Positions 27,392 to 37,448 are shown, numbered from the stretch's first letter. The stretch is DNA of 64,000 nt from Aquimarina sp. MMG016 (GCF_018100805.1 NZ_JAGJEA010000003.1:124001-188000); one strand, 5' to 3'. Numbers and translations: made by a program. Notes: generated from the sequence alone by a model not told the origin.

Positions 27392-28933
27392 GTGAACAAA
27401 GAATTGATCATTAGATCTGGTTCCTCTACAGATTTTGCCTTATTAAAGGATGGAAAACTAATTGAATTACATAAAGAAGAAGATGACAGTAATTTTGCGG
27501 TAGGTGATATTTTTATCGCCAAAATTCGTAAAGCTGTACCAGGTCTAAACGCTGCATTTGTAAATGTAGGGTATGAAAAAGATGCTTTTTTGCATTATCA
27601 TGATCTGGGCCCTCAAGTATCTTCTTTATTGAAATTCATAAAACGTGTAAGCACAGGTAAATTAAAAAATTATTCTCTAAAGGATTTTCCTTTTGAGAAA
27701 GATATTGATAAACACGGTATTATTACAGATGTGTTAAAATCAAATCAATCGCTATTAGTACAAATAGTAAAAGAACCTATTTCTACCAAAGGTCCTAGAA
27801 TAAGCTCTGAGCTTTCTATTGCCGGCAGATATATTGTCTTAGTACCTTTTTCTAATCGAGTTTCTATTTCTCAAAAAATAGAATCTTCTGAAGAAAAAGA
27901 ACGTCTTAAAAGACTTGTAAAAAGTATTAAGCCAAAAGGTTTTGGAATTATTGTTCGTACTGTAGCAGAAGGCAAAAAAGTAGCAGAACTGGATAAAGAT
28001 TTGCAAAACTTGTTGGGTCGTTGGCAGTCTATGTGTAAAAAATTATACAAAGCGCACCATCCATCAAAAGTATTAGGTGAAATGAATAGAGCATCCTCTA
28101 TATTAAGAGATGTTTTTAATGACACCTTTACATCGATCGCAGTAGATGATGAAGATCTATGCAATCAAATCAAAGAGTATTTGCAAGAAATTGCTCCAAA
28201 GAAGGAATCAATTGTAAAGCTACACAAGTCTAACGTACCTATTTTTGAAAAACATGGTATCGAAAGACAAATTAAAACCAGTTTTGGAAAGACGGTTTCC
28301 ATGAGTAAGGGTGCCTATCTAGTTATAGAACACACCGAAGCTATGCATGTTATAGATGTAAATAGTGGTAACCGATCTAATAAAGCCAAAAACCAAGAAG
28401 ACACCGCACTCGAAGTTAACCTAATCAGTGCAACAGAAGTAGCTCGTCAATTACGTCTTAGAGATATGGGAGGTATTATCGTAGTCGATTTTATAGATAT
28501 GAATAATGCTGATAACCGTAGAACTCTTTTTAATCATTTACGTGATGAGATGAAAGACGATAGAGCGAAACACAAAATTTTACCGCCAAGTAAATTTGGC
28601 TTAATTCAGATCACGCGACAGCGTGTAAGACCTGAAATGAATATTAAAACCCGTGAGGTTGATCCAAACGGAGTAAACGGTGAAATTGAGGCGCCAATAG
28701 TTATAATAGAAAAAATTAAGGTCGATTTAGAAAAATTAATTAAAAAAGATCACAAAAAGATTACGCTTAGTGCGCATCCTTTTATTGCAGCTTTTTTAAC
28801 TAAAGGATTTCCATCTACCCGATCTAAGTGGTTTTTTGACCATAAACGATGGGTAAAGATCAAACCTAGAGACGCTTACACGTATTTAGAATATCACTTC
28901 CACGATAAAGACGGAGAAGTGATAAAATCATAA
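27392..28933 (+). CDS. rng: Ribonuclease E/G family protein
   Basis: The 513-residue endoribonuclease starts at GTG. It has an S1-like RNA-binding region (about 35-125: VGDIFIAKIRKAVPGLNAAFVNVGYEKDAFLHYHDL), the catalytic domain with the magnesium site in VIDVNSGN and IIVVDFIDMNN, and RNase G-like length without the long degradosome scaffold of RNase E. It processes rRNA and starts mRNA decay. The 150-bp leader contains a hairpin; RNase E/G genes in other bacteria are autoregulated through the leader, but this is not shown here. Confidence 0.95.
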   Translation: MNKELIIRSGSSTDFALLKDGKLIELHKEEDDSNFAVGDIFIAKIRKAVPGLNAAFVNVGYEKDAFLHYHDLGPQVSSLLKFIKRVSTGKLKNYSLKDFPFEKDIDKHGIITDVLKSNQSLLVQIVKEPISTKGPRISSELSIAGRYIVLVPFSNRVSISQKIESSEEKERLKRLVKSIKPKGFGIIVRTVAEGKKVAELDKDLQNLLGRWQSMCKKLYKAHHPSKVLGEMNRASSILRDVFNDTFTSIAVDDEDLCNQIKEYLQEIAPKKESIVKLHKSNVPIFEKHGIERQIKTSFGKTVSMSKGAYLVIEHTEAMHVIDVNSGNRSNKAKNQEDTALEVNLISATEVARQLRLRDMGGIIVVDFIDMNNADNRRTLFNHLRDEMKDDRAKHKILPPSKFGLIQITRQRVRPEMNIKTREVDPNGVNGEIEAPIVIIEKIKVDLEKLIKKDHKKITLSAHPFIAAFLTKGFPSTRSKWFFDHKRWVKIKPRDAYTYLEYHFHDKDGEVIKS

Positions 28934-28940
28934 AAATAAA

Positions 28941-28974
28941 AACCCCGACTTAAATTATTAAGTCGGGGTTTTTT
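28941..28974. terminator. Bidirectional terminator after RNase E/G
   Basis: A perfect 13-bp GC-rich stem (AACCCCGACTTAA / TTAAGTCGGGGTT) with a 4-nt loop and T-run lies 8 bp after the stop codon. The A-run before it serves the convergent subtilase gene. Confidence 0.92.
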
Positions 28975-28989
28975 GTTTTGCTAAATTTA

Positions 28990-30645
28990 TTATTTCCCTT
29001 TTGACAGCTTTTCCGCTAGCAATAAAGCGTTATATGCATTAAGAATTTTTCCTGATTTTGATAACTCTGAAAATGGGACTAATTTTTTCGACTCTCCATC
29101 TTCAGAATTGATCTCCACCTCAACATTAAAAGAAGCTCCGGATTTAAGAATAATCTCTTTTACTTGCGCTGCAGATAGCATAGGATAATATGATCTGATT
29201 AAAGCAGCTACTCCAGAAACTATAGGGCTAGCTATAGAAGTTCCACGAGAGAAAATATACTTATTATCAACATTAGTTGTATACATTTCATTACCGGGAG
29301 CAAAAATGTCAACATCGTTTTTACCATAATTAGAAAAAGAAGCTTTTAGATTTTTGTCCAACGTATGACCACTCGCTCCAACTACAATAAAATTGTTCAC
29401 TATTTCAACTCCACCTTGATGATCATTAGGATAATATTTATGAGTATCAATATTCTCTCCACTATTACCTCCTGCAGTTACCAAAAGAACATCTTTGTCA
29501 GCAGCATATTGTATCGCATCTAAAACCCAATCTTCGTGAAGCGAGAAGCTTTTTCCCCAGCTCATATTAATTACTTTAGCCCCATTATTAACGGCATATC
29601 GTATTGCCAGTGCCACATCCTTATCATGCTCATCTCCGGTAGCAACCATAACCACCGGCATTATTTTTATATTATCAGAAATACCTTTTATCCCCAAACC
29701 ATTTGCACGAGTTGCAGCCAAAACACCTGATACACCTGTGGAATGTGGAAAAGGAACATCTCCAAAAACTTGATGATACCCATAAAACGCATCAGAGATA
29801 TCATCAGGATTGTCTCCTATAATTTTGCGCTCTTGAAAATCCATATTCAACATCTTAGCAAGACTTTCTTCTGAGTCTTTTTTATATTCCTTAATCTTCT
29901 TTTGAGTAAGGTTATACTTTAAAAAAAACTTCATCTGTTCGATATCTCGACTAATCAATGAATCTTTCTTATATATTACTAATAAGCTATCTAATTGTGA
30001 CTTTTTATAATCTTCTTTAGGAAAAAAAGATTTTAAAGTTTTGACTGCCTTTGGATGGTTAACCATCCAATTGTTCACTCTTTTTCCAAAATTAACCTCC
30101 CTTTCTATACTTTTTTTATAAGCAGTTTTCGCCTTGCGATATAGCTTATACTCATCAACATTATCTGAAGACAAATCTTTTTCAGAAACATCCTTAAATA
30201 AAGAGTCATATTTTCTGATTACCCTCATAGATTCAAGGTTTTGGTATTTTACATACTCCCCTTCAGGGTTACCCAAAAAATCCCAACCATTGACATCGTC
30301 TACATATCCATTTTTATCATCATCTATACCATTATCTGGGATTTCCTTTTTATTTACCCATATCCTATCTTTAAGATCTTCATGAGCTATATCTAGTTTT
30401 GTGTCTATTACTGCTACTATGATTTCTTTGCCTTTTTTATCAGTCAAAAGCTCTTTATATGCCTTATCTAAACTTATTCCCGGAATAGCATCTTCTTGAT
30501 AATCTTTATGATACCAGGTTTTTAAATCCTCTTCAGAGAGTTCTTCATTCTTTACCAATACTGTTTTAGATACGTTTTGTGTTACCTGTGCTTTAATCAA
30601 ACTAAAACAAAAAATTGAAAGTATTATTAAAATGTACTTTTTCAT
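28990..30645 (-). CDS. Exported S8 family (subtilisin-like) serine peptidase
   Basis: The 551-residue protein has a signal peptide to residue 20. The catalytic triad is visible: D81 (VAVIDTKLDI), H301 (PHSTGVSGVLAA) and S470 (RGTSIASPIVSGVAAL), with the oxyanion N394 in AGGNSG. The His block is a variant of the usual HGTHVAG. About 220 residues separate Asp and His, against 30-60 in typical subtilases. The insertion (about 105-290) is lysine-rich and helical. No T9SS tail is present, so it is probably periplasmic or released by the Sec system. Single gene between two terminator or promoter regions. Confidence 0.93.
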   Translation of the reverse strand: MKKYILIILSIFCFSLIKAQVTQNVSKTVLVKNEELSEEDLKTWYHKDYQEDAIPGISLDKAYKELLTDKKGKEIIVAVIDTKLDIAHEDLKDRIWVNKKEIPDNGIDDDKNGYVDDVNGWDFLGNPEGEYVKYQNLESMRVIRKYDSLFKDVSEKDLSSDNVDEYKLYRKAKTAYKKSIEREVNFGKRVNNWMVNHPKAVKTLKSFFPKEDYKKSQLDSLLVIYKKDSLISRDIEQMKFFLKYNLTQKKIKEYKKDSEESLAKMLNMDFQERKIIGDNPDDISDAFYGYHQVFGDVPFPHSTGVSGVLAATRANGLGIKGISDNIKIMPVVMVATGDEHDKDVALAIRYAVNNGAKVINMSWGKSFSLHEDWVLDAIQYAADKDVLLVTAGGNSGENIDTHKYYPNDHQGGVEIVNNFIVVGASGHTLDKNLKASFSNYGKNDVDIFAPGNEMYTTNVDNKYIFSRGTSIASPIVSGVAALIRSYYPMLSAAQVKEIILKSGASFNVEVEINSEDGESKKLVPFSELSKSGKILNAYNALLLAEKLSKGK

Positions 30646-30857
30646 TAATAAAATATTTATGTGATCTTAAAATTCATTATTTGATTACTCCGGATTTGTA
30701 AAAAGGTTATTCTTTATTATGTATAGTAGTATATGTCTTTCAAAACTTAAATGTTACCTCAGAACATATATCTAACAAATATAATTGATTGTAATTTGAG
30801 GAGCGTATTCCAAAAAAGCTTTACAAAATTCACGAATGGCTTTGTATCTTTACCTCA

Positions 30858-31349
30858 ATGTATTCAAAACTTCAGCAATCTATTACAGTCACAGAAGCTA
30901 CCAAAAAAATGGAGCGCTATTGCGCATACCAGGAACGTTGTCATAAAGACATTATGGATAAGTTAAGTTATATGAAACTAATACCAGAGGCTAAAGAAAA
31001 GATAATCTTACACCTTCTAGAACATAATTTTATTAATGAAGAGCGTTTTGCAAAGAGTTTTGCCCGAGGAAAATTCAGGATAAAAAAATGGGGGAAGCAA
31101 CGTATCGTTAGAGAGCTTAAATACAGACAAATCTCCGAATACAATATCAAAACAGCATTAAAAGAAATATCTGAACAAAATTATCTACAAACCTTTCACG
31201 AACTGGCAGAGAAAAAGTTTGCTTCTATCACTGAAACTAATCCTTATAAAAAACGAAAAAAACTAACTGATTACCTCCTCTACAGAGGGTGGGAAAACCA
31301 ATTAGTTTTTGAAAAAGTTAAAGACCTATTTGAACAATTAAATCTTTAA
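30858..31349 (+). CDS. recX: Regulatory protein RecX
   Basis: The 163-residue protein is made of three-helix RecX repeats (ERYCAYQERCHKDIMDKL, LLEHNFINEERFAKSFARGKFRIKKWG, DYLLYRGWENQLVFEKVKDLF). RecX binds RecA filaments and limits recombinase activity. A TATCTTTA box (30845-30852) ends 5 bp before the start codon, so the mRNA may have almost no leader. It is convergent with the S41 peptidase gene; their stop codons overlap by 4 bp. Confidence 0.93.
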   Translation: MYSKLQQSITVTEATKKMERYCAYQERCHKDIMDKLSYMKLIPEAKEKIILHLLEHNFINEERFAKSFARGKFRIKKWGKQRIVRELKYRQISEYNIKTALKEISEQNYLQTFHELAEKKFASITETNPYKKRKKLTDYLLYRGWENQLVFEKVKDLFEQLNL

Positions 31350-32755
31350 TTATTATTACTCAATAATTCTATTGCTCTTTCAATTCCGCTATCTTTTTCT
31401 TCGATATAATCACTATTAGAAAATAATGGTATTCTGTTTTCTTCATTGGGACCAACACCTATTGTTTCGTAAACCACCCCCTGCGCATCACTATATACTT
31501 CATTTGATAATCCTACTGATGCTCCATTTGGCAATACATGTTCAAGAATATCAGAAAAAGCACCATTTGTATTTTCTCCTACTATTGTTACGTAAGACAG
31601 GTCTTTAAGGCATAGTGTAAAAATCTCGGCAGCACTAGCGGTAATCGGACTCGTTAGTAATACAATATCGCCTGTGAATTGAAAATCACCTTTGGGAGTT
31701 ACAGATATTGTTGTACTTTCTGTAAATCCATCTCCCAATCTAGCTTTTTTAGAAAATCCAATACGTTGTTGATCCATAAACCTAGAGGCAATATCAACAG
31801 ATACCATATCCAACCCCCCTCCATTAAATCTAATATCTAATATTAGTTTAGATACTTCAGAGATCTTAATATCGGTCATCACCCTATCTAATACGGCATT
31901 TAATGCTGTAAGCTCATCCTTAAAATTAGAACCATATCCTGCCATACCGAAAATATTTACATATCCAATATCATTATTGACCAACCCCCAAGCTATATTT
32001 TCACTTTCATCAATTTCGAAATTACCTCCTAAGTACTTAGACACAACAGTTTGTATTCGCTGATTATAAAGCTTGTCATAATCCTCTCCGGATTCAATAA
32101 TTAGATCTCCGCTTAGATCTGAATTTAATCGTGCTAATAAACTAGGTAATTCTGAACTAATTTCGATACCGTTAGCTTCATCACTAATACCTACATGCCC
32201 ATCCTCTAAAAGAAGAACTAACTCTTCCAGTGTATCGTAAAAATTCTCTGTTGTGACCTGATCTCTTAAGTTCTTATATTGTGACCAATCCACATTTCTA
32301 GTTTCAAAAAAAACATAATAATCATTAAAAATATTCCAAAAATGATCAAAATTAACCTTTGGATCATCTGTCGTAGAAATTTGATCTGATAGGCAAAATT
32401 CATTCTGATTTGGTAATCTAACAAACTTAACATCTGCAGCCATTAATTCAGAACTACCTATTAATTCATTAGGGCTTACTAAATCTAATTGTAAGTTTAA
32501 AAAATCTTCCGGCTTAAAATCATCATCCAAAACGGAACACCCTACACTATTTATGTTGTACACCACATTTTTACCATCAGTAAATTCTATTATATACCCT
32601 TTATCAGCAGCTAACCAAAAGCCATGTATAGAAGGTTCTAATGATGGTTGATCATCGTCTGATTGGCAGGCCATGAAAAAACCTATCAAAAAGAATAAAA
32701 AATATCGTTTCAGATTTTTAATTATCGCTGTTTCATTATACTCGTGTGAACTCAT
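31346..32755 (-). CDS. S41 family peptidase, lipoprotein
   Basis: I choose the ATG at 32753-32755, giving 469 residues. A hydrophobic signal ends in FFMAC, so the protein is probably lipidated at C30. The C-terminal half is a tail-specific (CtpA/tricorn-like) peptidase domain, with LDIRFNGGGLDMVS and the nucleophile region SPITASAAEIF (Ser near 374). A PDZ-like part is not obvious. Such lipoproteins are common in Bacteroidota and act in the envelope; the substrate is unknown. A longer start at 32785 would add 10 residues. Confidence 0.9.
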   Translation of the reverse strand: MSSHEYNETAIIKNLKRYFLFFLIGFFMACQSDDDQPSLEPSIHGFWLAADKGYIIEFTDGKNVVYNINSVGCSVLDDDFKPEDFLNLQLDLVSPNELIGSSELMAADVKFVRLPNQNEFCLSDQISTTDDPKVNFDHFWNIFNDYYVFFETRNVDWSQYKNLRDQVTTENFYDTLEELVLLLEDGHVGISDEANGIEISSELPSLLARLNSDLSGDLIIESGEDYDKLYNQRIQTVVSKYLGGNFEIDESENIAWGLVNNDIGYVNIFGMAGYGSNFKDELTALNAVLDRVMTDIKISEVSKLILDIRFNGGGLDMVSVDIASRFMDQQRIGFSKKARLGDGFTESTTISVTPKGDFQFTGDIVLLTSPITASAAEIFTLCLKDLSYVTIVGENTNGAFSDILEHVLPNGASVGLSNEVYSDAQGVVYETIGVGPNEENRIPLFSNSDYIEEKDSGIERAIELLSNNN

Positions 32756-32875
32756 AACTTTGTTTGTTTTAAGAATTATTATCATTGACCAATAAAAAAG
32801 TAAATGGTTGCATCAAAACTAGGGTGAGCAAAAGGAAACGATGTTCGGTTTTATTAAGAGTTAAGAAATCCGAAC

Positions 32876-34030
32876 TTATTTATGTTTACTTTTAAACTGA
32901 CTTGGAGTTAGGCCAGTCTCTTTTTTAAATGAGGTATAGAATGTTGTTTTAGACTTGAAACCAGCTTCTAACCCAATCGCAAGTAAGCTGTACTTATCAT
33001 ATTCTGTATTAAGAATCATACTCTTAACATCTTTGATTCGGTATGAATTGATATAAGCTGTGAAATTTTTTTTTGTAATATCATTTACAATTTGTGATAG
33101 ATAACCAGAGCTTATATTCAATATTTTAGCAATCGTTTCTTGACTCAAATGTGGGTCACGATAGATACAGTCTTTTTTTAGTAGAACTTCTAATTTTTGA
33201 AAATATCTATTATCCTCGGAAAATGAGGTGTATTGATCTATTGGTTCGTTATATTGTTTCTTAGCAGAAAGCTCTTTATCATCTAAGAGTAAAGAACCAT
33301 TTTTAACATTTCTGATACTATTTTTCTGATCATTAGTAAGTTTTAAGGTGTAAATTCCATAATACACCACCCAGAAAATAAATACTGATGCACTTATACA
33401 TATAATGGATATACCGATTTCATAACCAATATCAAAAATCATATCAACAATATCTATTATAATCCAAGATGTTGCTAAGAAAAATATCCAAATACACAAC
33501 CTTTTTAACCACAAAATATTGGGATAGTATTTATATTTTCCTTTTTTCAGAATTATATAAGCCCAGATAGTCAGTAAAAAATTGTATGTATAATATGCAA
33601 ACTCCTGAACACCAAAAATCCACTCATACACTAACTCCTTATACTCCCATGAGAAAGAAAACCATTGATAAACTTGCTCCAGATTAAAAATCACATTAAT
33701 AACTACAGAAAACAGGAAGGGCAAGTATAACCAATGTAACTTTTTGCTTTCTCCTAAATCATGATTAATTGATTTTATAATATAAAGGAAGAAAAAAACT
33801 GGAAATAAAAATATCCATTCAATATCATATAAAACCTTGATTTTAGTATACTTTTCAAATACTCCCACGTAGTCTAAATATACATTGAGTAACAATCCCG
33901 TCAAAATTAGTATAGAGTAACCTAAATACTTGTTAATAGTACTTTTAAAAAAAGGAGAAAAAAGGATTGCAAAGCCAAAAACAAATCCTTGAGAAACACT
34001 AATCAATAAAATAAGATTTACAAATTCCAT
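32876..34030 (-). CDS. Membrane-anchored AraC family transcriptional regulator
   Basis: The 384-residue protein has six or seven N-terminal membrane helices (about residues 1-225) and a C-terminal AraC double helix-turn-helix (about 285-384: ETIAKILNISSGYLSQIVND and LAIGLEAGFKSKTTFYTSFKK). DNA binding from a membrane-embedded sensor is a recurring Bacteroidota design. The ligand is unknown. It lies 120 bp upstream of the S41 lipoprotein on the same strand and may control it or itself; no operator could be identified. Confidence 0.92.
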   Translation of the reverse strand: MEFVNLILLISVSQGFVFGFAILFSPFFKSTINKYLGYSILILTGLLLNVYLDYVGVFEKYTKIKVLYDIEWIFLFPVFFFLYIIKSINHDLGESKKLHWLYLPFLFSVVINVIFNLEQVYQWFSFSWEYKELVYEWIFGVQEFAYYTYNFLLTIWAYIILKKGKYKYYPNILWLKRLCIWIFFLATSWIIIDIVDMIFDIGYEIGISIICISASVFIFWVVYYGIYTLKLTNDQKNSIRNVKNGSLLLDDKELSAKKQYNEPIDQYTSFSEDNRYFQKLEVLLKKDCIYRDPHLSQETIAKILNISSGYLSQIVNDITKKNFTAYINSYRIKDVKSMILNTEYDKYSLLAIGLEAGFKSKTTFYTSFKKETGLTPSQFKSKHK

Positions 34031-34118
34031 TTATCATCTTTTATTTGATTTGTTCAAAAGAAAATTAAGAAGGTAGCAGTATAGGCCTACATGTTATTCA
34101 AAAGGCAACAAGACAAAA

Positions 34119-34985
34119 TTATAAACTATTCTTTTTATTAGTTCTACTAATAGCCTTTTTGTTTTTATACTCCATCCACTTTTGACCTTTTCTTTTTCGC
34201 ATTAAATTATCAAAATGGCGCATGAAAAAGACATTATAGGTAGCTTCGATAAAATTGCTGAATTTTTTTGGAACTGATCGAATACTCATAGAAAACCCTG
34301 GAGTCAAATATGTCATATGGTGCCAATATCCTTCTGGCATATATAAAGTTTCTCCGTGGTTAAGATGAGTAATATACCCTTTTGCTTTTTTTAAAGCTGG
34401 CCATTTTTCCAGATCTGGATTAGCAAAATCAATATTCTGATGAGCAATTAATGCATGAGGAACTTTATATAAATATTTAGTCTCTGAAGGTGGAAATAAG
34501 ATACATTGTTTTTCTCCATGGAAATGAAAATGAAATATATTGGCAAGATCAATATCATAATGCATAAACACTTTGGAACCGCCACCACCAAAAAATAAAA
34601 AAGGCATTTTTTTTAAAAACTTCAATCCTATCTGTGGGTATTTAAAATCCCCTTGAAGTCTAGGAACTTCTTTAAGTAAATTATATAGAAAAATACGATA
34701 GTTTGTTGGCTTGGTTTTGAGCAAGTCTATATACTCACTCATTTTCATGCTAGTATGAGGCTCATTAAACTTAAATTCAGAGTTTATAGGTCGATCATCA
34801 AATAGAGGAACCTCTTTTTCTCCTGCCAATTCATTGATATAATCAAGATTCCATTTATCAAAGGCAGGCCAATCCTCTATTAGCCTTTCTATGACCACAG
34901 GTTTTTGCTTAGAAAAATAGTTTTTTATAAACTCTTCCTTTGTAATTGTTTCTACCCTAGGTATTTGCTCCAAATTCAATCCCAC
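34119..34985 (-). CDS. Cupin-like (JmjC-type) Fe(II)/2-oxoglutarate oxygenase family protein
   Basis: The 288-residue protein starts at GTG. It has the double-stranded beta-helix fold with metal ligands HYD (H142, D144) and a distal His in GYWHHMTY (H222 or H223), as in JmjC/FIH-like hydroxylases. The N-terminus (KQKPVVIERLIEDWPAF) is typical of cupin_8 proteins. These enzymes hydroxylate proteins or small molecules; the substrate is unknown. It sits 57 bp downstream of bioB on the same strand, so co-transcription is possible but a role in biotin is not implied. Confidence 0.88.
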   Translation of the reverse strand: MGLNLEQIPRVETITKEEFIKNYFSKQKPVVIERLIEDWPAFDKWNLDYINELAGEKEVPLFDDRPINSEFKFNEPHTSMKMSEYIDLLKTKPTNYRIFLYNLLKEVPRLQGDFKYPQIGLKFLKKMPFLFFGGGGSKVFMHYDIDLANIFHFHFHGEKQCILFPPSETKYLYKVPHALIAHQNIDFANPDLEKWPALKKAKGYITHLNHGETLYMPEGYWHHMTYLTPGFSMSIRSVPKKFSNFIEATYNVFFMRHFDNLMRKRKGQKWMEYKNKKAISRTNKKNSL

Positions 34986-35042
34986 AAACTCTGCATTAAT
35001 TTTAAAACTATTTATTTCCCAAAGATAATGCCAGGTGTTTTA

Positions 35043-36149
35043 TTACTGTTTTTTTAAAACGGCTTCTTTAGCTTTTTGTTTAGCAGATTCATTTCTTTCA
35101 ATAGTATGATCAGGGCGAGACCATTTTGGTTTTTCTCCCAATGGAACGTGTTTAGAATCCTGTGCCTCTACTGTTTCCGGCTGTGCCTTTTTGACAAATG
35201 GTTTTTGAGGGTTAAGCCCTAACATTTCAAACATTTTCATATCCTCATTCACATCCGGGTTAGGAGTCGTCAGCAGTTTGTCTCCAGCAAAAATTGAATT
35301 TGCTCCTGCAAAGAAACACATTGCTTGTCCTTCTCTACTCATTTCCGTCCTTCCAGCTGATAATCGAACTTGCGTTTGTGGCATAACAATTCTAGTTGTA
35401 GCTACCATTCTAATCATTTCCCAAATCTCTACTGGTTTTTGGTCTTCCATAGGTGTTCCATCAACAGCAACCAAAGCATTAATAGGAACAGATTCAGGTT
35501 GTGGATCTAGAGTTGACAATGCCACTAACATTCCGGCACGGTCTTCTGCTTCTTCTCCCATACCAATAATTCCACCACTACAAACTGTTACATTTGTTTT
35601 ACGAACATTATCGATTGTTTGTAAACGATCTTCATATCCACGAGTAGAAATTACTTCTTTATAATATTCTTCTGATGTATCTAAATTATGATTATATGCA
35701 TATAATCCTGCTTCAGCTAATCGCTGTGCTTGATTCTCTGTAATCATTCCCAAAGTACAACAAACTTCCATTTCTAATTTGTTAATGGTTCTAACCATTT
35801 CCAACACATTATCAAATTCTTCACCGTCTTTCACATTACGCCAAGCCGCACCCATACAAACTCTAGAGCTTCCCGAAGCTTTGGCACGTAATGCCTGAGC
35901 CTTGACTTGCTGCACGCTCATCAGATCATTACCTTCTATGTCGGTGTGATATCTCGCTGCCTGTGGACAGTATCCACAATCCTCAGGACATCCTCCTGTT
36001 TTAATAGATAGTAATGTAGAAACCTGAACCGTATTCGGGTCATGATATTGACGATGAATAGTTGCTGCTTCATATAGCAAATCCATCATCGGTTTATTAT
36101 AGATATCAAGAATTTCTTGCTTTGTCCAATCGTGTCTAATATCGCTCAT
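35043..36149 (-). CDS. bioB: Biotin synthase
   Basis: The 368-residue radical-SAM enzyme inserts sulfur into dethiobiotin. The SAM-cluster motif CxxxCxxC is present (C54, C58, C61 in GGCPEDCGYCPQ). So are the [2Fe-2S] ligand regions, including VCMGAAWRN, EVCCTLGM, and the arginine in TQVRLSAGRTEMS. It has its own promoter box 20 bp upstream and follows the ketoacyl synthase gene by 93 bp on the same strand. Confidence 0.98.
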   Translation of the reverse strand: MSDIRHDWTKQEILDIYNKPMMDLLYEAATIHRQYHDPNTVQVSTLLSIKTGGCPEDCGYCPQAARYHTDIEGNDLMSVQQVKAQALRAKASGSSRVCMGAAWRNVKDGEEFDNVLEMVRTINKLEMEVCCTLGMITENQAQRLAEAGLYAYNHNLDTSEEYYKEVISTRGYEDRLQTIDNVRKTNVTVCSGGIIGMGEEAEDRAGMLVALSTLDPQPESVPINALVAVDGTPMEDQKPVEIWEMIRMVATTRIVMPQTQVRLSAGRTEMSREGQAMCFFAGANSIFAGDKLLTTPNPDVNEDMKMFEMLGLNPQKPFVKKAQPETVEAQDSKHVPLGEKPKWSRPDHTIERNESAKQKAKEAVLKKQ

Positions 36150-36169
36150 ATTGTTGAAATGTGAATTCT

Positions 36170-36201
36170 CAAAAATAATTGTTTCCCGTCAAATAACACA
36201 A
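36170..36201 (-). promoter_or_regulatory. Candidate promoter of bioB
   Basis: TATTTTTG (36177-36170 on the minus strand) matches the TAnnTTTG box. A TTG (36201-36199) lies 21 bp further upstream. The start codon follows after about 20 bp. Confidence 0.5.
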
Positions 36202-36242
36202 CTAAGAAACATCTAATTCTATGTTTTTAATAACAAATAAAG

Positions 36243-37448
36243 TTAATTGTGAATTGGTCTTTCTAGTAAGACACTAACTGCATTGCCTCCAAAACCTACT
36301 GCATTCACTATAATTTTGTTCAATTTCTTAGGAATATCATTATGCTCAACAAAAGGAACTGAAATAAATTCTTGATATTTCAGCATCAGAAGTGCAAGCT
36401 CCAAGCTAAGAATTCCACTTGCTCCAAAGGTATGTCCTATCTTCCATTTGTTTGTAGTCAATGCCGGCATCTGATCCTCAAAAACCGCTTTTATTGCATT
36501 GTATTCTGCCAAATCTCCTTTTATTGTTCCAGGAGCATGTAATACTATGGCGTCTACATCTTCTGGTTTTGTATTTCCTAAAGCCATTTTCATAGACTTT
36601 TGGAAACAATCAGCGTCAGTAGATATTGATATATTATGTTTTAAAGGTTCTGTAGCATACCCTATTCCTTTTACCAAAGCCAAAGCATTGTCTTTTATTC
36701 CGTTTTCGAGACAAATAACCCCAGCACCTTCACCAAGAAACATTGAATTTCTATTTTTCTCCAAATTCAATGCTTGACAAGGATATATTGAATCTTCTCC
36801 AGAAGCATAAATCTTTAGGGCTTTCATTTGAGCAATTGTAAATGGTGTCAAAGGAGCTTCGCTTCCGCCAACCAAAAAACGATCCGCTAAACCTGACTGC
36901 AACCAGGCAACTCCATTGAGCAATGCATGCAAAGCAGTAGAACAAGTAATTGAATGGCTAATTTCAGGACCCTCCGTCTGCAAATCATGAGCTACCCAAG
37001 AAGAGATATTTCCTAAAGTGGTTGTTGGCGAACTTAGAGTTGAAGATTTTCCGTTTTCCAGAAATTCTTTATGATACTTCTCAAAAAGACTGGTCGCTCC
37101 ACGAGAGGAACCTATATTCACCCCAAAATTATGATTTCCTTGCCAACCAGCACTTTTAACCGCATTTCTAGCTGCATATATGCTAAATAATACAGAATCA
37201 TCTAAATTTTGATAATGAGCATTACTTGATTTTAGTTTTTCAATTATTTTCTTACCAGGAGCAGAAAGATTTGCAACAGGTGTCTTTTCTGTCTCAAACT
37301 CTTCAAAAGAAATATTATGCTCCAAGCTTTTATAAGCTTTCCATATTTCTTCTTCGGTAATTCCTAAAGGAGATATTGACGAAATGCCGGTAATGGATAT
37401 GGGTGATACCAATGCTATAAATTTTGGCAAATGTACTGGTTTACGCAA
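36243..37448 (-). CDS. Beta-ketoacyl synthase-like protein in the biotin cluster
   Basis: The 401-residue thiolase-fold protein resembles KAS I/II. The Cys-His-His triad is present: C169 (SITCSTALHA), H304 (VLHAPGT, a variant of HGTGT) and H339 (KWKIGHTFGASG, with K335). It condenses acyl groups on ACP. It lies between bioA and bioB on the same strand, so a role in making the pimeloyl precursor is a reasonable inference. None of bioC, bioH, bioG, bioI or bioW is visible here. The start is uncertain: the only nearby initiation codons are TTG, at 37448 and a few codons later. I use the first. Confidence 0.82.
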   Translation of the reverse strand: MRKPVHLPKFIALVSPISITGISSISPLGITEEEIWKAYKSLEHNISFEEFETEKTPVANLSAPGKKIIEKLKSSNAHYQNLDDSVLFSIYAARNAVKSAGWQGNHNFGVNIGSSRGATSLFEKYHKEFLENGKSSTLSSPTTTLGNISSWVAHDLQTEGPEISHSITCSTALHALLNGVAWLQSGLADRFLVGGSEAPLTPFTIAQMKALKIYASGEDSIYPCQALNLEKNRNSMFLGEGAGVICLENGIKDNALALVKGIGYATEPLKHNISISTDADCFQKSMKMALGNTKPEDVDAIVLHAPGTIKGDLAEYNAIKAVFEDQMPALTTNKWKIGHTFGASGILSLELALLMLKYQEFISVPFVEHNDIPKKLNKIIVNAVGFGGNAVSVLLERPIHN

